In this document: in pieces, positions 6,573-14,321 of the stretch
Numbering within the stretch: the first letter of the stretch is position 1
Layout of the letters: the number at the start of each line of letters is the position of its first letter
Assembly: GCA_001766655.1 (NCBI GenBank)
Contig: MJCC01000021.1
Location: 175,501 to 219,325 of the forward strand
Reading direction: 5' to 3'
DNA: 43,825 bases
Source of the DNA: Phytomonas francai
Lineage: Eukaryota > Euglenozoa > Kinetoplastea > Trypanosomatida > Trypanosomatidae
The notes under the pieces: generated by a model
Told to the model about the DNA's origin: nothing
Database searches by the model: none
The model's input: only the letters and a program-made list of their open reading frames with translations
Translations under genes and position numbers: made by a program

Positions 6573-9515
6573 ATGCTTTCTCAGGAATCTTTAGAGCAGT
6601 CAGGATCACTCCGTGGCCTTGCTATTCCAGACCACAACATTGAATGCGAATTGTCTTGCAATGATCGACCTCAGTCGTTTACATTGCAAAAACAGCTCCG
6701 CAAGGTGGTCGAGCCCCCCACTGCGCAGTTCGTCGTTGATGTGGATGACGACATAGAAAGTATTGCGAACGAGAGGTACGACAACCCCACTCAATGGAAG
6801 AGGCAGAATGGACGCGATGAATGTACCGTATCGTCGAGCTCAGAAACTTCAACTTGCACCACGCATTTTTCGACTAGCAGTGATAGCAGCAGCTATCGGA
6901 GTCTGCTTTCTTGTGTGGCTAGCGTTGGGGATGGGGGCGCCGGCGTCGGCGTCGTACAGCGAAAGCGGACGCGCGACTCATTGGGCGGTTCCTCGTATGC
7001 TTCGTCCACATCCGCGGATAACGGATTCGACTCGGCCGCGGAGGAGAAGCCTCCGAGGGCGCTGGATGTTGGTGGCTGCCTTCTGCTCTCACAGGAGGCG
7101 GAAGAGGAGGAGGGCCGCGCCTTGTCGGTATCGGGGGGAGGGGCGGACCCGTTGGGAACCCTCTCCGACGAGCAGCTGTTTGCGTTTCGCCAGGTAGTGC
7201 GAGAGGGCCGCTCCGTGTTTATCACCGGCGGCGCCGGCACCGGCAAGTCCTATCTCCTCCGCCAGATCATCGCTTCCCTCCCGGCGACTGCGACCTTTGT
7301 GACCGCCACCACGGGCCTCGCTGCGATGAACCTTAGCGGCACGACACTCCACCGCTTTGCAGGCTGCGGCCTGGTGGAGCCCACCGATAACCTCGAGGAG
7401 GTGATCGCCAAAATGCAGACTCATCAACGCAGCAGGGCAGCGTGGAGGGCCTGCCAGACGCTCATAATTGATGAGGTATCCATGCTGGATGGGTGGCTCT
7501 TTACGCTGCTTGAGCAGGCCGCGCGAAGGATCCGGCAGCGACCCAATGACCCATTTGGCGGTATTCAACTCGTTTTATCCGGCGATTTTCTTCAGCTTCC
7601 ACCTGTTACCAAACAGCGGCAGCATATTAAGCCTGTCTTTTGCTTTGAAAGCGAGGCGTGGCTTCGGGTGAACCCGCACATTTGCCTCCTTACGAAGCCC
7701 TTTCGACAGAAAAATGTTGCCTCCTTCCGTTTGCTGAACCAGATTCGCTTTGGTGAGATGGATACGGAGTCTCTGAGGTTCTTGGCTTCTCTGAGCACGC
7801 GTACCGCGGCGGGTCAGCCTCCAAGTGATCATTTAGACCATAAGTACTCTTTTAATCCGCACGATCCAGTTCAGGCGGTAGGAGATCCATCGAGCTCGCG
7901 GATCTCAAACCGACCCTCCCTGGTGGATCTATGCGATGAGCCGTCGCTGCGCGCATTCAACGGCTATACTTTACTTCGTTCCAAACGGGTTGAGGTGAAT
8001 TGCGAAAATGCCTATTACTTCGAACAACTGAACACGGAGGTATTCATGTACCGTGGGTTTCACACAGGGTTAGGGGTGTTCCCCTCGCAGAACATTCAGG
8101 AGGTTGTCGAGTTGAGGGTCGGCTGCCGCGTCATGCTGATCAAGAACCACGAGACCGTGTCCAGCCTCGTGAACGGCAGCACCGGCACCGTCAGCGGGTT
8201 CGTAGACATCGCCAGGGGCTTCCACTTCCCGGGGTCCTCGCTCACTCGGGAGGACGTCCTGCGTTTGTGTTGTGGTCGGGGGAGGGACCCGGACCGGCGG
8301 CACACCAAGCTCCCCATTGTCAAGTTTGACGTGCCGTATCCCTCAGGGGGTGGCCCCTCCCCTTCCTCTGCCCCCGCCCCTCTCGAGATAGTCGTGGAGC
8401 CGCGTGCGTGGCTCGAGATGAGCGGGACGACGGTGCTCTCCAGCACCGTCCAGCTCCCCCTCATACTTTCCTACGCCATCACGATTCACAAGTCCCAGGG
8501 CATGTCGCTCACAAAGGTGGATATCGACCTGAAAAACTGCTTCGAGGACGGGCAGGCGTACGTGGCCCTCTCCCGCTGCACCGACTTCAATTACGTCCAC
8601 CTCGGCGCCTTCGACGTGGGCGTCATCGCGCCGAACCTCACGGCGCTGGCGTACTACAAGGCCCTCGCGATCGAACGTCGTCGCGGTCAACAAGGCCAAA
8701 GCGAGGGGGAAGGAAAGGGAAAGGAGGAAGGAAAAGGAAGGGGTGAGGGGAGCGTGTCGGCCCGGCTGGACGGCCTGCGGCGGGGCCTCGCACCGGGCCT
8801 CGGCCTGGCCGCGCAGCTGCGGCGGCGGGCGATGCAGGGGATGCGGCCCGCCGAGACCGCGCGCAATGCCAAGCTCGTGATGGACGCGAGCGCGCTCTCG
8901 AGCCTGATCACGGCGGCGGGGTCCGCGCTCAAGTACGACCTGATTTTTGGGAAGCAGGGCAACATGATGCGGCTGCCCAACGCGGTCTGGCGGTTTCTGC
9001 TGGATGCCGCGGCGCCCCCCTGCGAGGGCGGCGATGCGCGCGACGTCGCCGCCGAGGCGCTCGCGCTGATCCAGCGCGCGAAGTCGGATTTCGTCTTCGA
9101 CGCGCAGGGCGAGGATCAGCGGCGGCCCGTTCCGGTCGACCCGCTGCCGGGGTGGCGGCCCTACGCGGCGGTGCTGCCGCTTTTGGACCCCCACCACCCC
9201 CTGCGCGCCCCCCCCGCCGACCCGTCGGAGGGCATCCGCGGCGGCGGGCGATCGATGCCCGAGGAGTCGGCGCCCTCGAACGTGCTGTCAGGCGAGGAAT
9301 GGCGCTTTGTCCTCAACGAGAACCCGCACGAGACCCTGCTCTGCCGCGAGGTTCTGGAATATTCCATTTATCTGCGAGAAAGGTACGGCCCCGATGTCCG
9401 AGTGTGCACGGATTCTCTGACATTGGCGGCTTATTCGATGGCTTTTGGTCTGCAAGTTGTTTCCATGGGATTTTCAGCGTCATCAACTTCGTTGAATGCG
9501 CACCTTGAAAGTTAA
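6573..9515 (+). CDS. PIF1-family DNA helicase with C-terminal PIN-like nuclease domain
   Basis: This 980-residue protein has a Ser/Thr-rich leader (~1-190) and then a PIF1 superfamily 1B helicase core. Visible motifs are Walker A GGAGTGKS (Lys225), Ia TTGLAAMNLSGTTLHRFAG, Walker B LIIDEVSM (Asp300-Glu301), motif III LVLSGDFLQLPPV, VNGSTGTVSGF, motif V SYAITIHKSQGMS and motif VI VALSRC (Arg668). All look intact. PIF1 helicases unwind DNA 5'-3', including G-quadruplexes; trypanosomatids carry an expanded set with nuclear, mitochondrial and cytoplasmic members. After a Lys/Glu/Gly-rich linker (~705-728) the last ~210 residues look like a PIN nuclease fold: VMDASAL (Asp771) opens it, LREVLEYS-like helix residues follow, and VCTDSLTLAAYSMAFGLQVVS (Asp947; quoted from the C-terminal motif) closes it. 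The helicase call is secure; the PIN call is by motif reading. The subtype (PIF1-1 to 8) was not determined. Confidence 0.92.
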   Translation: MLSQESLEQSGSLRGLAIPDHNIECELSCNDRPQSFTLQKQLRKVVEPPTAQFVVDVDDDIESIANERYDNPTQWKRQNGRDECTVSSSSETSTCTTHFSTSSDSSSYRSLLSCVASVGDGGAGVGVVQRKRTRDSLGGSSYASSTSADNGFDSAAEEKPPRALDVGGCLLLSQEAEEEEGRALSVSGGGADPLGTLSDEQLFAFRQVVREGRSVFITGGAGTGKSYLLRQIIASLPATATFVTATTGLAAMNLSGTTLHRFAGCGLVEPTDNLEEVIAKMQTHQRSRAAWRACQTLIIDEVSMLDGWLFTLLEQAARRIRQRPNDPFGGIQLVLSGDFLQLPPVTKQRQHIKPVFCFESEAWLRVNPHICLLTKPFRQKNVASFRLLNQIRFGEMDTESLRFLASLSTRTAAGQPPSDHLDHKYSFNPHDPVQAVGDPSSSRISNRPSLVDLCDEPSLRAFNGYTLLRSKRVEVNCENAYYFEQLNTEVFMYRGFHTGLGVFPSQNIQEVVELRVGCRVMLIKNHETVSSLVNGSTGTVSGFVDIARGFHFPGSSLTREDVLRLCCGRGRDPDRRHTKLPIVKFDVPYPSGGGPSPSSAPAPLEIVVEPRAWLEMSGTTVLSSTVQLPLILSYAITIHKSQGMSLTKVDIDLKNCFEDGQAYVALSRCTDFNYVHLGAFDVGVIAPNLTALAYYKALAIERRRGQQGQSEGEGKGKEEGKGRGEGSVSARLDGLRRGLAPGLGLAAQLRRRAMQGMRPAETARNAKLVMDASALSSLITAAGSALKYDLIFGKQGNMMRLPNAVWRFLLDAAAPPCEGGDARDVAAEALALIQRAKSDFVFDAQGEDQRRPVPVDPLPGWRPYAAVLPLLDPHHPLRAPPADPSEGIRGGGRSMPEESAPSNVLSGEEWRFVLNENPHETLLCREVLEYSIYLRERYGPDVRVCTDSLTLAAYSMAFGLQVVSMGFSASSTSLNAHLES

Positions 9516-10286
9516 GACGATGGTAGGATGGAAATCAAGGGAGTGGTGGCGATGGTAGTGATAGAGGAGTGTGCAGTGGGGTGTGTGTGGGGAAGATGGG
9601 GCGTGTGTGTGTGTGTGTGTGACCTGTGCAATAAGAGGAATGCGATAATTACTCCTTTTCCTTATTGTTCTGGACTGACCGCGTAAATTCATTCATAGAG
9701 GGGGATCAACAATTAAAATGTTGTTTACAAAGGAAGTAAAATAACCTTGATTGGATTTCCTTGTACTCCTCCTTGAAAGGAATAAGAGCGGTTCTTTCCC
9801 GTGTTGAGAAGGATACGAGGGTTTAGCGAATTTAGCTACCATTCGCGTTTTTTTTCTGTTCCCGGGACGCAAATTGGTAAAAACCAGGGGATGTGGGTGG
9901 GGATGATGCGTGCGTGATTAAGGAATTAAATAAATAGCCCCAGCCGTTTGTCCATAATTTTAACAATATTCCCAATCCCAAGACGCATCCTGAATTGAGG
10001 ACATCAACCGACAGTGCAGCAGACCTTGTGACACCAGGGCGTTCTTATATATATATTATTTTTAGAGTTCAGCGTGTTATCTGAGCACAAACTACTTTAT
10101 TCAAAATAATAATAAAAACCGTCTGTCATCATCTTGCCACGTAATCCTTGATTTCTCTACCTCTTATCGTTCTCCTATATTAGGGTTGGGTAGCGAAGGA
10201 AAAGGCTCAGCAAATCATCTACGAAAGGTACCGCGTCCGTGACGGCGTGTTTTGATTCCCTCCCTTTTTCCTTTGCTCAGTGGGAT
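9516..10286. other. intergenic spacer with GT microsatellite
   Basis: This spacer follows the helicase gene. It contains a (GT)n run at about 9603-9621 and G-rich stretches on the + strand upstream of it. T-rich blocks lie at about 9845-9858 and 10258-10275; the latter, followed by CAG at about 10279-10281, is a plausible acceptor for the next gene. No gene is visible. Confidence 0.5.
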
Positions 10287-10904
10287 ATGTTCCTCTGTTC
10301 TCTTGTGCGAAGAGTGTCTTCTCTTAACTGCGTTTGCTTGTGTGGCGTCGTGCATAATGTTTCGTCTAGTCACCAGAAAGCGGGAACCCCTGCATTGGAA
10401 TTTTTACTAACTACACAGTACTACAATGCGGCAAATACCCCTCCGTCTTTGAGTCAATCCTCACCAACTATCGAGCTGCTCAATTCTCGAGCGTCCTCTT
10501 TCACCGCATCCGCCACCGTGCTTCTTCCCTCCACCAAAACTGAGAACGCGGCGGATGCATTAACAACGACACCTTTTCCTCCTTCCGTGGTTGAGAAAGA
10601 GTGCTACCCCCTTTATTGCTTCGGGACAGAGGCCTTTATTGAATCCCTCGCATTGATCATAAAGGAGAACACAATTTTGTCGGTTGTGGGATCAGCCCGC
10701 ACGAATACGCAGCGATCCCGCTTCGGCCCGACCTCTCATGCCGCAGTTGTTGTCCTGCATCAACAAAAGCTTCGCTTGACCGAGCACGCCTTGCGGCTCC
10801 TTCAAACCCCAGCGATGCCGCTGCTCTCTGCACAGCGCTGTTTAAAACAAGCGATTTTTGAGATGCCGGACAGGGCCCCGACAGAGATCGCCACCACGAA
10901 TTAG
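10287..10904 (+). CDS. unknown protein, possible mitochondrial presequence, probably frameshifted near its end
   Basis: The frame from ATG 10287 gives 205 residues ending at TAG 10902-10904. The N-terminus (MFLCSLVRRVSSLNC) is Arg/Ser-rich and free of acidic residues, compatible with a mitochondrial presequence. The middle is Ser/Thr/Pro-rich. The last third looks conserved and structured (LYCFGTEAFIESLALIIKEN, SHAAVVVLHQQKLRLTEHAL, SAQRCLKQAIFEM). I do not recognise the family. The frame then closes just as another forward frame, open from 10862, continues with a hydrophobic C-terminal segment to 11149. The overlap of the two frames (10862-10904) leaves no room for a separate trans-spliced gene. 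One gene with a single indel between them is the simplest reading. Upstream codons in frame begin with GTG at 10239, not a credible start. Confidence 0.6.
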   Translation: MFLCSLVRRVSSLNCVCLCGVVHNVSSSHQKAGTPALEFLLTTQYYNAANTPPSLSQSSPTIELLNSRASSFTASATVLLPSTKTENAADALTTTPFPPSVVEKECYPLYCFGTEAFIESLALIIKENTILSVVGSARTNTQRSRFGPTSHAAVVVLHQQKLRLTEHALRLLQTPAMPLLSAQRCLKQAIFEMPDRAPTEIATTN

Positions 10905-11149
10905 CTTCCCACCTCAACAGGTCGGCCTTCCACATGGGGGTCGAAGGAAAAGGGTGCGGCCAGGTGTTTCCTCCGGCAGTGTGGGGGTGCCAGATCCCCG
11001 CGCAACTGTTTCCTTCCGCCAGGCTGCTGAGTGATGGGCATGAAAGGCAACCCAGAGGTGGGGTAGGGGGCAGAATTGGGAACCCGGTGCTCGTGGCTTT
11101 TTTTACAATTGGCATTCTGGGTTTCATACTGTACTGCATAGCTGTATAG
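10862..11149 (+). CDS. likely frameshifted 3' part of the preceding gene, with C-terminal membrane segment
   Basis: This frame is open from 10862 (after a TGA at 10859-10861) to TAG at 11147-11149; its first ATG is 10934. It encodes a Gly/Arg-containing stretch followed by a clear hydrophobic segment at the very C-terminus (NPVLVAFFTIGILGFILY plus four residues), the pattern of a single-pass or tail-anchored membrane protein. It overlaps the tail of the 10287-10904 frame in a different phase. Reading them as one protein of about 287 residues with a one-base deletion in 10862-10902 fits the spacing. A separate small tail-anchored protein is possible but would lack its own splice-acceptor region. 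Confidence 0.5.
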   Translation, partial: DAGQGPDRDRHHELASHLNRSAFHMGVEGKGCGQVFPPAVWGCQIPAQLFPSARLLSDGHERQPRGGVGGRIGNPVLVAFFTIGILGFILYCIAV

Positions 11150-11882
11150 GCCTCAACGAATTAAAATCGCATCTCGAAAAGGTCTGTTCCCCCCCCCCCC
11201 CCCCCCTTTCCCTTCTGAACGAGTAATATCATAATCAGCACTTTCCTAGGGGACGGTCTAGTTTAAGGAAAACAAGCAAATCGATGACTAAAGTCACTTG
11301 GAAGCAATTTCGCAATTTTTACGTTTGATTTTGTTGCCAAGTATATGATGTCGTTAGAAGGACTTGTTCATAGGGTCACTTTCGATACTTTATTGGTCTT
11401 GGAGTTGTTATATAGAACTTCGAGAGTTGTTTTCATCAATAGACATGTTCTGTCTTTTGCATGTTTTTTTTTAAATTCTGTTTACTTTGGCTCAAGGCTT
11501 CTTTTTTTTTCTTTGAGTGGATTAGTTCCAAAAACCATTATGGCCTGGATACTTGAAAGGTGTGACTAGAGCAGAAATTAACCAAAGATCAACCATATTT
11601 GATCAAGAGGTTGTAGAGCGTTTTCCTTTTTTATTTTTTTAAATTAAAAATATTTAAGCAATACTTAAGGACATTGTAGATATCTAGCAGGGAACTGTAA
11701 GTCTTCACACATCAACATCAAATCGCATTTTCGACATCTAGCGTTACATCAGCCCTCATCTGCTGGCATCAAAGGTAAGCAGTCTTGCTATCAATTAAGA
11801 TCCCTTTTCTCAAAAGTAATCCGAATAGGCGTAGGACCATAACTTAAAAAAAAATAGGAAAGCATCCAAAGTGACCATAACT
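11150..11882. other. intergenic spacer with C18 homopolymer
   Basis: This spacer lies between the two unknown membrane-protein genes. An uninterrupted C18 run lies at 11189-11206, followed by TTTCCCTTCTGAACGAG, a pyrimidine-rich element. A 74-codon frame at 11345-11569 is AT-rich with no domain and is treated as chance. T-rich DNA at 11621-11640 may be the acceptor tract for the downstream gene. Confidence 0.5.
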
Positions 11883-12416
11883 ATGGACCTGTTATCGGTA
11901 ATAAATCAGCACATCAATAACCAAAAAAACGAAGCGCGACGGGCCAACCTATCTTTCGTATTGAGTAGTTTGTGCGCGTTTGGGTGTTGCGTGCTCGTTA
12001 TCTTTTTTGCACCTTGTGGCTACTCGTATGAAGACCGGGTGAAAGCAGGGTCTTTTACCTCTTTTGCATTCTGCACGACCTTTGTCACGTTAGAGGTGCT
12101 AATAGTTGTCATGTTTGTACGCGCGTTGAATGCACTGTACCGCGGCCATTTAAGTCTACGACCTTCCTATTTATCTTCAAACTCATGTCTAGTCAACCTG
12201 ATAACTAAATTTAGGTGCGTTCGTGTGTTGAGTGGCATGCAGCATATTTTTAGATTTTATGTGCTCTACATGTTGGCCATAACAGCATCATGCACAGGTC
12301 TTTCTCAGCTTCCTTTTTTTTTATATTTTTTTTTGCAGTGCATGGAGGTGGTTGTATTTGTGGTCTATTCCTTTAGTACCTATTCAAATGTTGTTCTTAC
12401 AAGAGCGATTGTTTAA
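11883..12416 (+). CDS. unknown multi-pass membrane protein
   Basis: The frame from ATG 11883 to TAA gives 177 residues. An initial polar segment (MDLLSVINQHINNQKNEARRAN) is followed by four hydrophobic segments at about 25-47, 57-80, 122-140 and 143-167. The 80-121 loop is basic (Arg-rich), suggesting it faces the cytosol or matrix. The regular alternation of charged loops and hydrophobic helices is not what chance translation of AT-rich spacer gives, which is why I keep it. The family is unrecognised; a lineage-specific transporter-like or scaffolding membrane protein is possible. The in-frame GTG at 11871 is not used as the start. The coding sequence is more AT-rich than neighbouring conserved genes. 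Confidence 0.55.
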   Translation: MDLLSVINQHINNQKNEARRANLSFVLSSLCAFGCCVLVIFFAPCGYSYEDRVKAGSFTSFAFCTTFVTLEVLIVVMFVRALNALYRGHLSLRPSYLSSNSCLVNLITKFRCVRVLSGMQHIFRFYVLYMLAITASCTGLSQLPFFLYFFLQCMEVVVFVVYSFSTYSNVVLTRAIV

Positions 12417-12447
12417 TGATTGAGGTATCCATTGCAGCAACGTATAT

Positions 12448-12497
<50 letters not shown>

Positions 12498-12821
12498 TTA
12501 AACCAGACCTGATCTTTCAGAAAAATTATGTCCTCCACATACGTGGTGTTATCAGCATGGGTCGGGAAGTGAATGGCGAATCGAATCGTCGACATCTATT
12601 TGGATATCTACCTTCTCTTCTCTGTTTTTGTGTTTTCTTAGAGCTGCCTTTCAGCTATCAATCTGACAAAAGTGAAAGGTAAAGGAAAGAAGACGCTCTA
12701 CTGGCTAGCAATATTTTGGTATCTATTCCTATTAGGCGGTAGTGCGTAGATAATTGCGACGTGTTATTTGCTATATATTTTAACATTTTGAATATAGACG
12801 TGGCAAGGAGGAATCCTGGGC
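12417..12821. other. intergenic spacer with long TA microsatellite
   Basis: The spacer contains an uninterrupted alternating TA run of about 40 bp (about 12452-12491) just after the membrane-protein gene. Frames crossing this run on both strands (12413-12682) are artefacts encoding Tyr-Ile repeats. No gene is visible. A T-rich patch near 12600-12640 could act as the acceptor region for the Sel1 gene. Confidence 0.6.
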
Positions 12822-13736
12822 ATGGCGGGCCCTAGTGAAAAGGCGGGGGGCACGAGCGGTTTACTTATTGCGAGGCCCCCCACCCTGCTCGTGACCACGC
12901 GCCCCGCACTGCGACCGCATCATCGTGGGCCGGCGTCCCCCTCCCCCCCCGCCCTGCCGCGGCCCCCGGGCGTCCTCGAGGGCCTCCTCCGGCACCTCGT
13001 CGACGTCGAGGAGCAGCTCCTGGACGAGGGCGCCGTGCGCGTCGTGCGGGCGGCGCTCGCGCGGCTCCGCGGGCCCCGCGCCCCCCCCCGCCTCCCGCGG
13101 CCGCCGCTCGAGGAGGCCGTCGTGGCGTGCCTCTGCCGCGCCTGCCGGGCCGCCGACGCGGACGCGGCGGCCGCCGTTCTCGCGGACTTCCTCGCGGGCG
13201 CGGCGGTCGGCGCGGCGGTCGTCTGCCCGGTGGCGGCGGGCCTCGCGGAGCTGCGGCTTCGGNGGCCCGACGGCGACCTGCGCGAGTGCCCCGCGCTGCT
13301 CGACGCGGCGGTGGGCCGCGGGCACGCGGGCGCGATGGTCGGCGCGGCGCTCTGCCTGCGGGGCGGACTGGGGGGGGTCCCCGCGGACCTCGGGGCCGCC
13401 CTCGCGTGGCTCCGCCAGGCCGCGCGCGTGGGGTACGTCCCGGCGATGCACGAGCTCGGCGTGTGGTACGAGCAGGGCGCCGTCGTCGGGCCCGCCGTGC
13501 TCGAGGTGGACTGGGGAGAGGCCCTGCGGTGGTACCGAAGGGCCGCCGCCGTCGGCCACGTGCCCTCCCAGCTCAACTTGGGCAAGCTCCTCTTATCGGC
13601 GGCGCAGCAGCAGGCGGCGGTGCGTATCGCCAGCGCCCCCGAGATTCAGGATATGAAGACAAGGTCTCGGGAATGGCTGGAGCGTGCCGCAAGGGGCGGC
13701 TGCGAGGAGGCAAACCGGCTTCTTGAGCGCATTTAG
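12822..13736 (+). CDS. Sel1-like repeat protein, extremely GC-rich
   Basis: This 304-residue protein has a Pro/Ala/Arg-rich N-terminal third. Its C-terminal half contains Sel1-like (TPR-related) repeats: about 165-203 (GHAGAMVGAALCLRGG, then ALAWLRQAARVGY), 204-243 (PAMHELGVWYEQGA, then ALRWYRRAAAVGH) and a partial third ending WLERAARGGCEEANRLL. Sel1 repeats make helical scaffolds for protein-protein interactions. The substrate is unknown. Third codon positions are almost all G or C between about 12940 and 13570, far above the flanks and most other genes here. An ambiguous N at 13263 makes codon 148 unresolved. The frame is intact through the N. Large alternative frames on both strands here come from GC richness. 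Confidence 0.8.
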   Translation: MAGPSEKAGGTSGLLIARPPTLLVTTRPALRPHHRGPASPSPPALPRPPGVLEGLLRHLVDVEEQLLDEGAVRVVRAALARLRGPRAPPRLPRPPLEEAVVACLCRACRAADADAAAAVLADFLAGAAVGAAVVCPVAAGLAELRLRXPDGDLRECPALLDAAVGRGHAGAMVGAALCLRGGLGGVPADLGAALAWLRQAARVGYVPAMHELGVWYEQGAVVGPAVLEVDWGEALRWYRRAAAVGHVPSQLNLGKLLLSAAQQQAAVRIASAPEIQDMKTRSREWLERAARGGCEEANRLLERI

Positions 13737-14321
13737 TCGGATATTATTCTTTTTCTTTCTCATGCGCGTATGCATCTTGAGTTCCGATCGCGACACAGCG
13801 TGCGAATATAATTTCCATCGTGCTTTTTTTTTTTTTTTTTAAACATTCTTTCATCTTTGCGTTTTGAGAAGGGTTTGGCGTCTGATGTACACTTTATCCA
13901 CAGTCGGAATGAATAGGCGCTTGTTTAAATCCGATGCCACGCGACTTTGATCATGGTCGGCATGGTGGCGGGATAAACGCTTGGTATCGTAGTTCCAAGG
14001 CATGTATTCAACTCCGCTTTTTTTTTTTAAAGATATGAAAAATGCTTTAATGCGTACTCTCTACCTTCATCCAAACTAATAGGTAACATCAGCAAAGTTT
14101 ATCATTCACTAGTTTCCAGGTTCTGTGGTGCGTTGCTTTAAGGGTAGCATTTTGGTAAGACTCGGAGCAACTAGCACTAGCGCTTTTATAGCATTATAAT
14201 TACCGTGCGACGACACACAGTTTGGTGTGTGTGTCTGTGTGTGCAGGAAAGCGAGAGAGAAGGAGAGAAGGTCGAAGACCCGCCGCCAAAAAATAGCAGC
14301 ATCTAAAACGTGAGGGCCCTT
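13737..14321. other. intergenic spacer with two poly-T tracts
   Basis: This spacer lies between the Sel1 gene and the P5A ATPase. A T17 run lies at 13824-13840. A second run (T11, 14018-14028) is followed immediately by AAAG, giving a good candidate acceptor. A (GT)n stretch is at about 14224-14243. A 137-codon antisense frame (14109-14522) is not supported. Confidence 0.5.
14015..14032 (+). promoter_or_regulatory. candidate spliced-leader acceptor for the P5A ATPase gene
   Basis: CCG is followed by T11 and then AAAG; the first AG is at 14031-14032, about 290 bp before the chosen ATG. Trypanosomatid acceptors are usually the first AG after a polypyrimidine tract. A later CAG near 14243-14245, after the GT-rich stretch, is an alternative. 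Confidence 0.4.

Noticed and set aside
8343..9197. 284-codon antisense frame in the helicase gene
   Set aside because: A shadow of the GC-rich 3' half of the PIF1-PIN gene; no domain.
12413..12682. Frames across the TA repeat on both strands
   Set aside because: They encode only Tyr-Ile repeats of the microsatellite plus short unrelated ends.
12861..13726. Long alternative frames on both strands across the Sel1 gene
   Set aside because: GC-rich DNA rarely contains stops; only the 12822-13736 frame shows Sel1 repeats.
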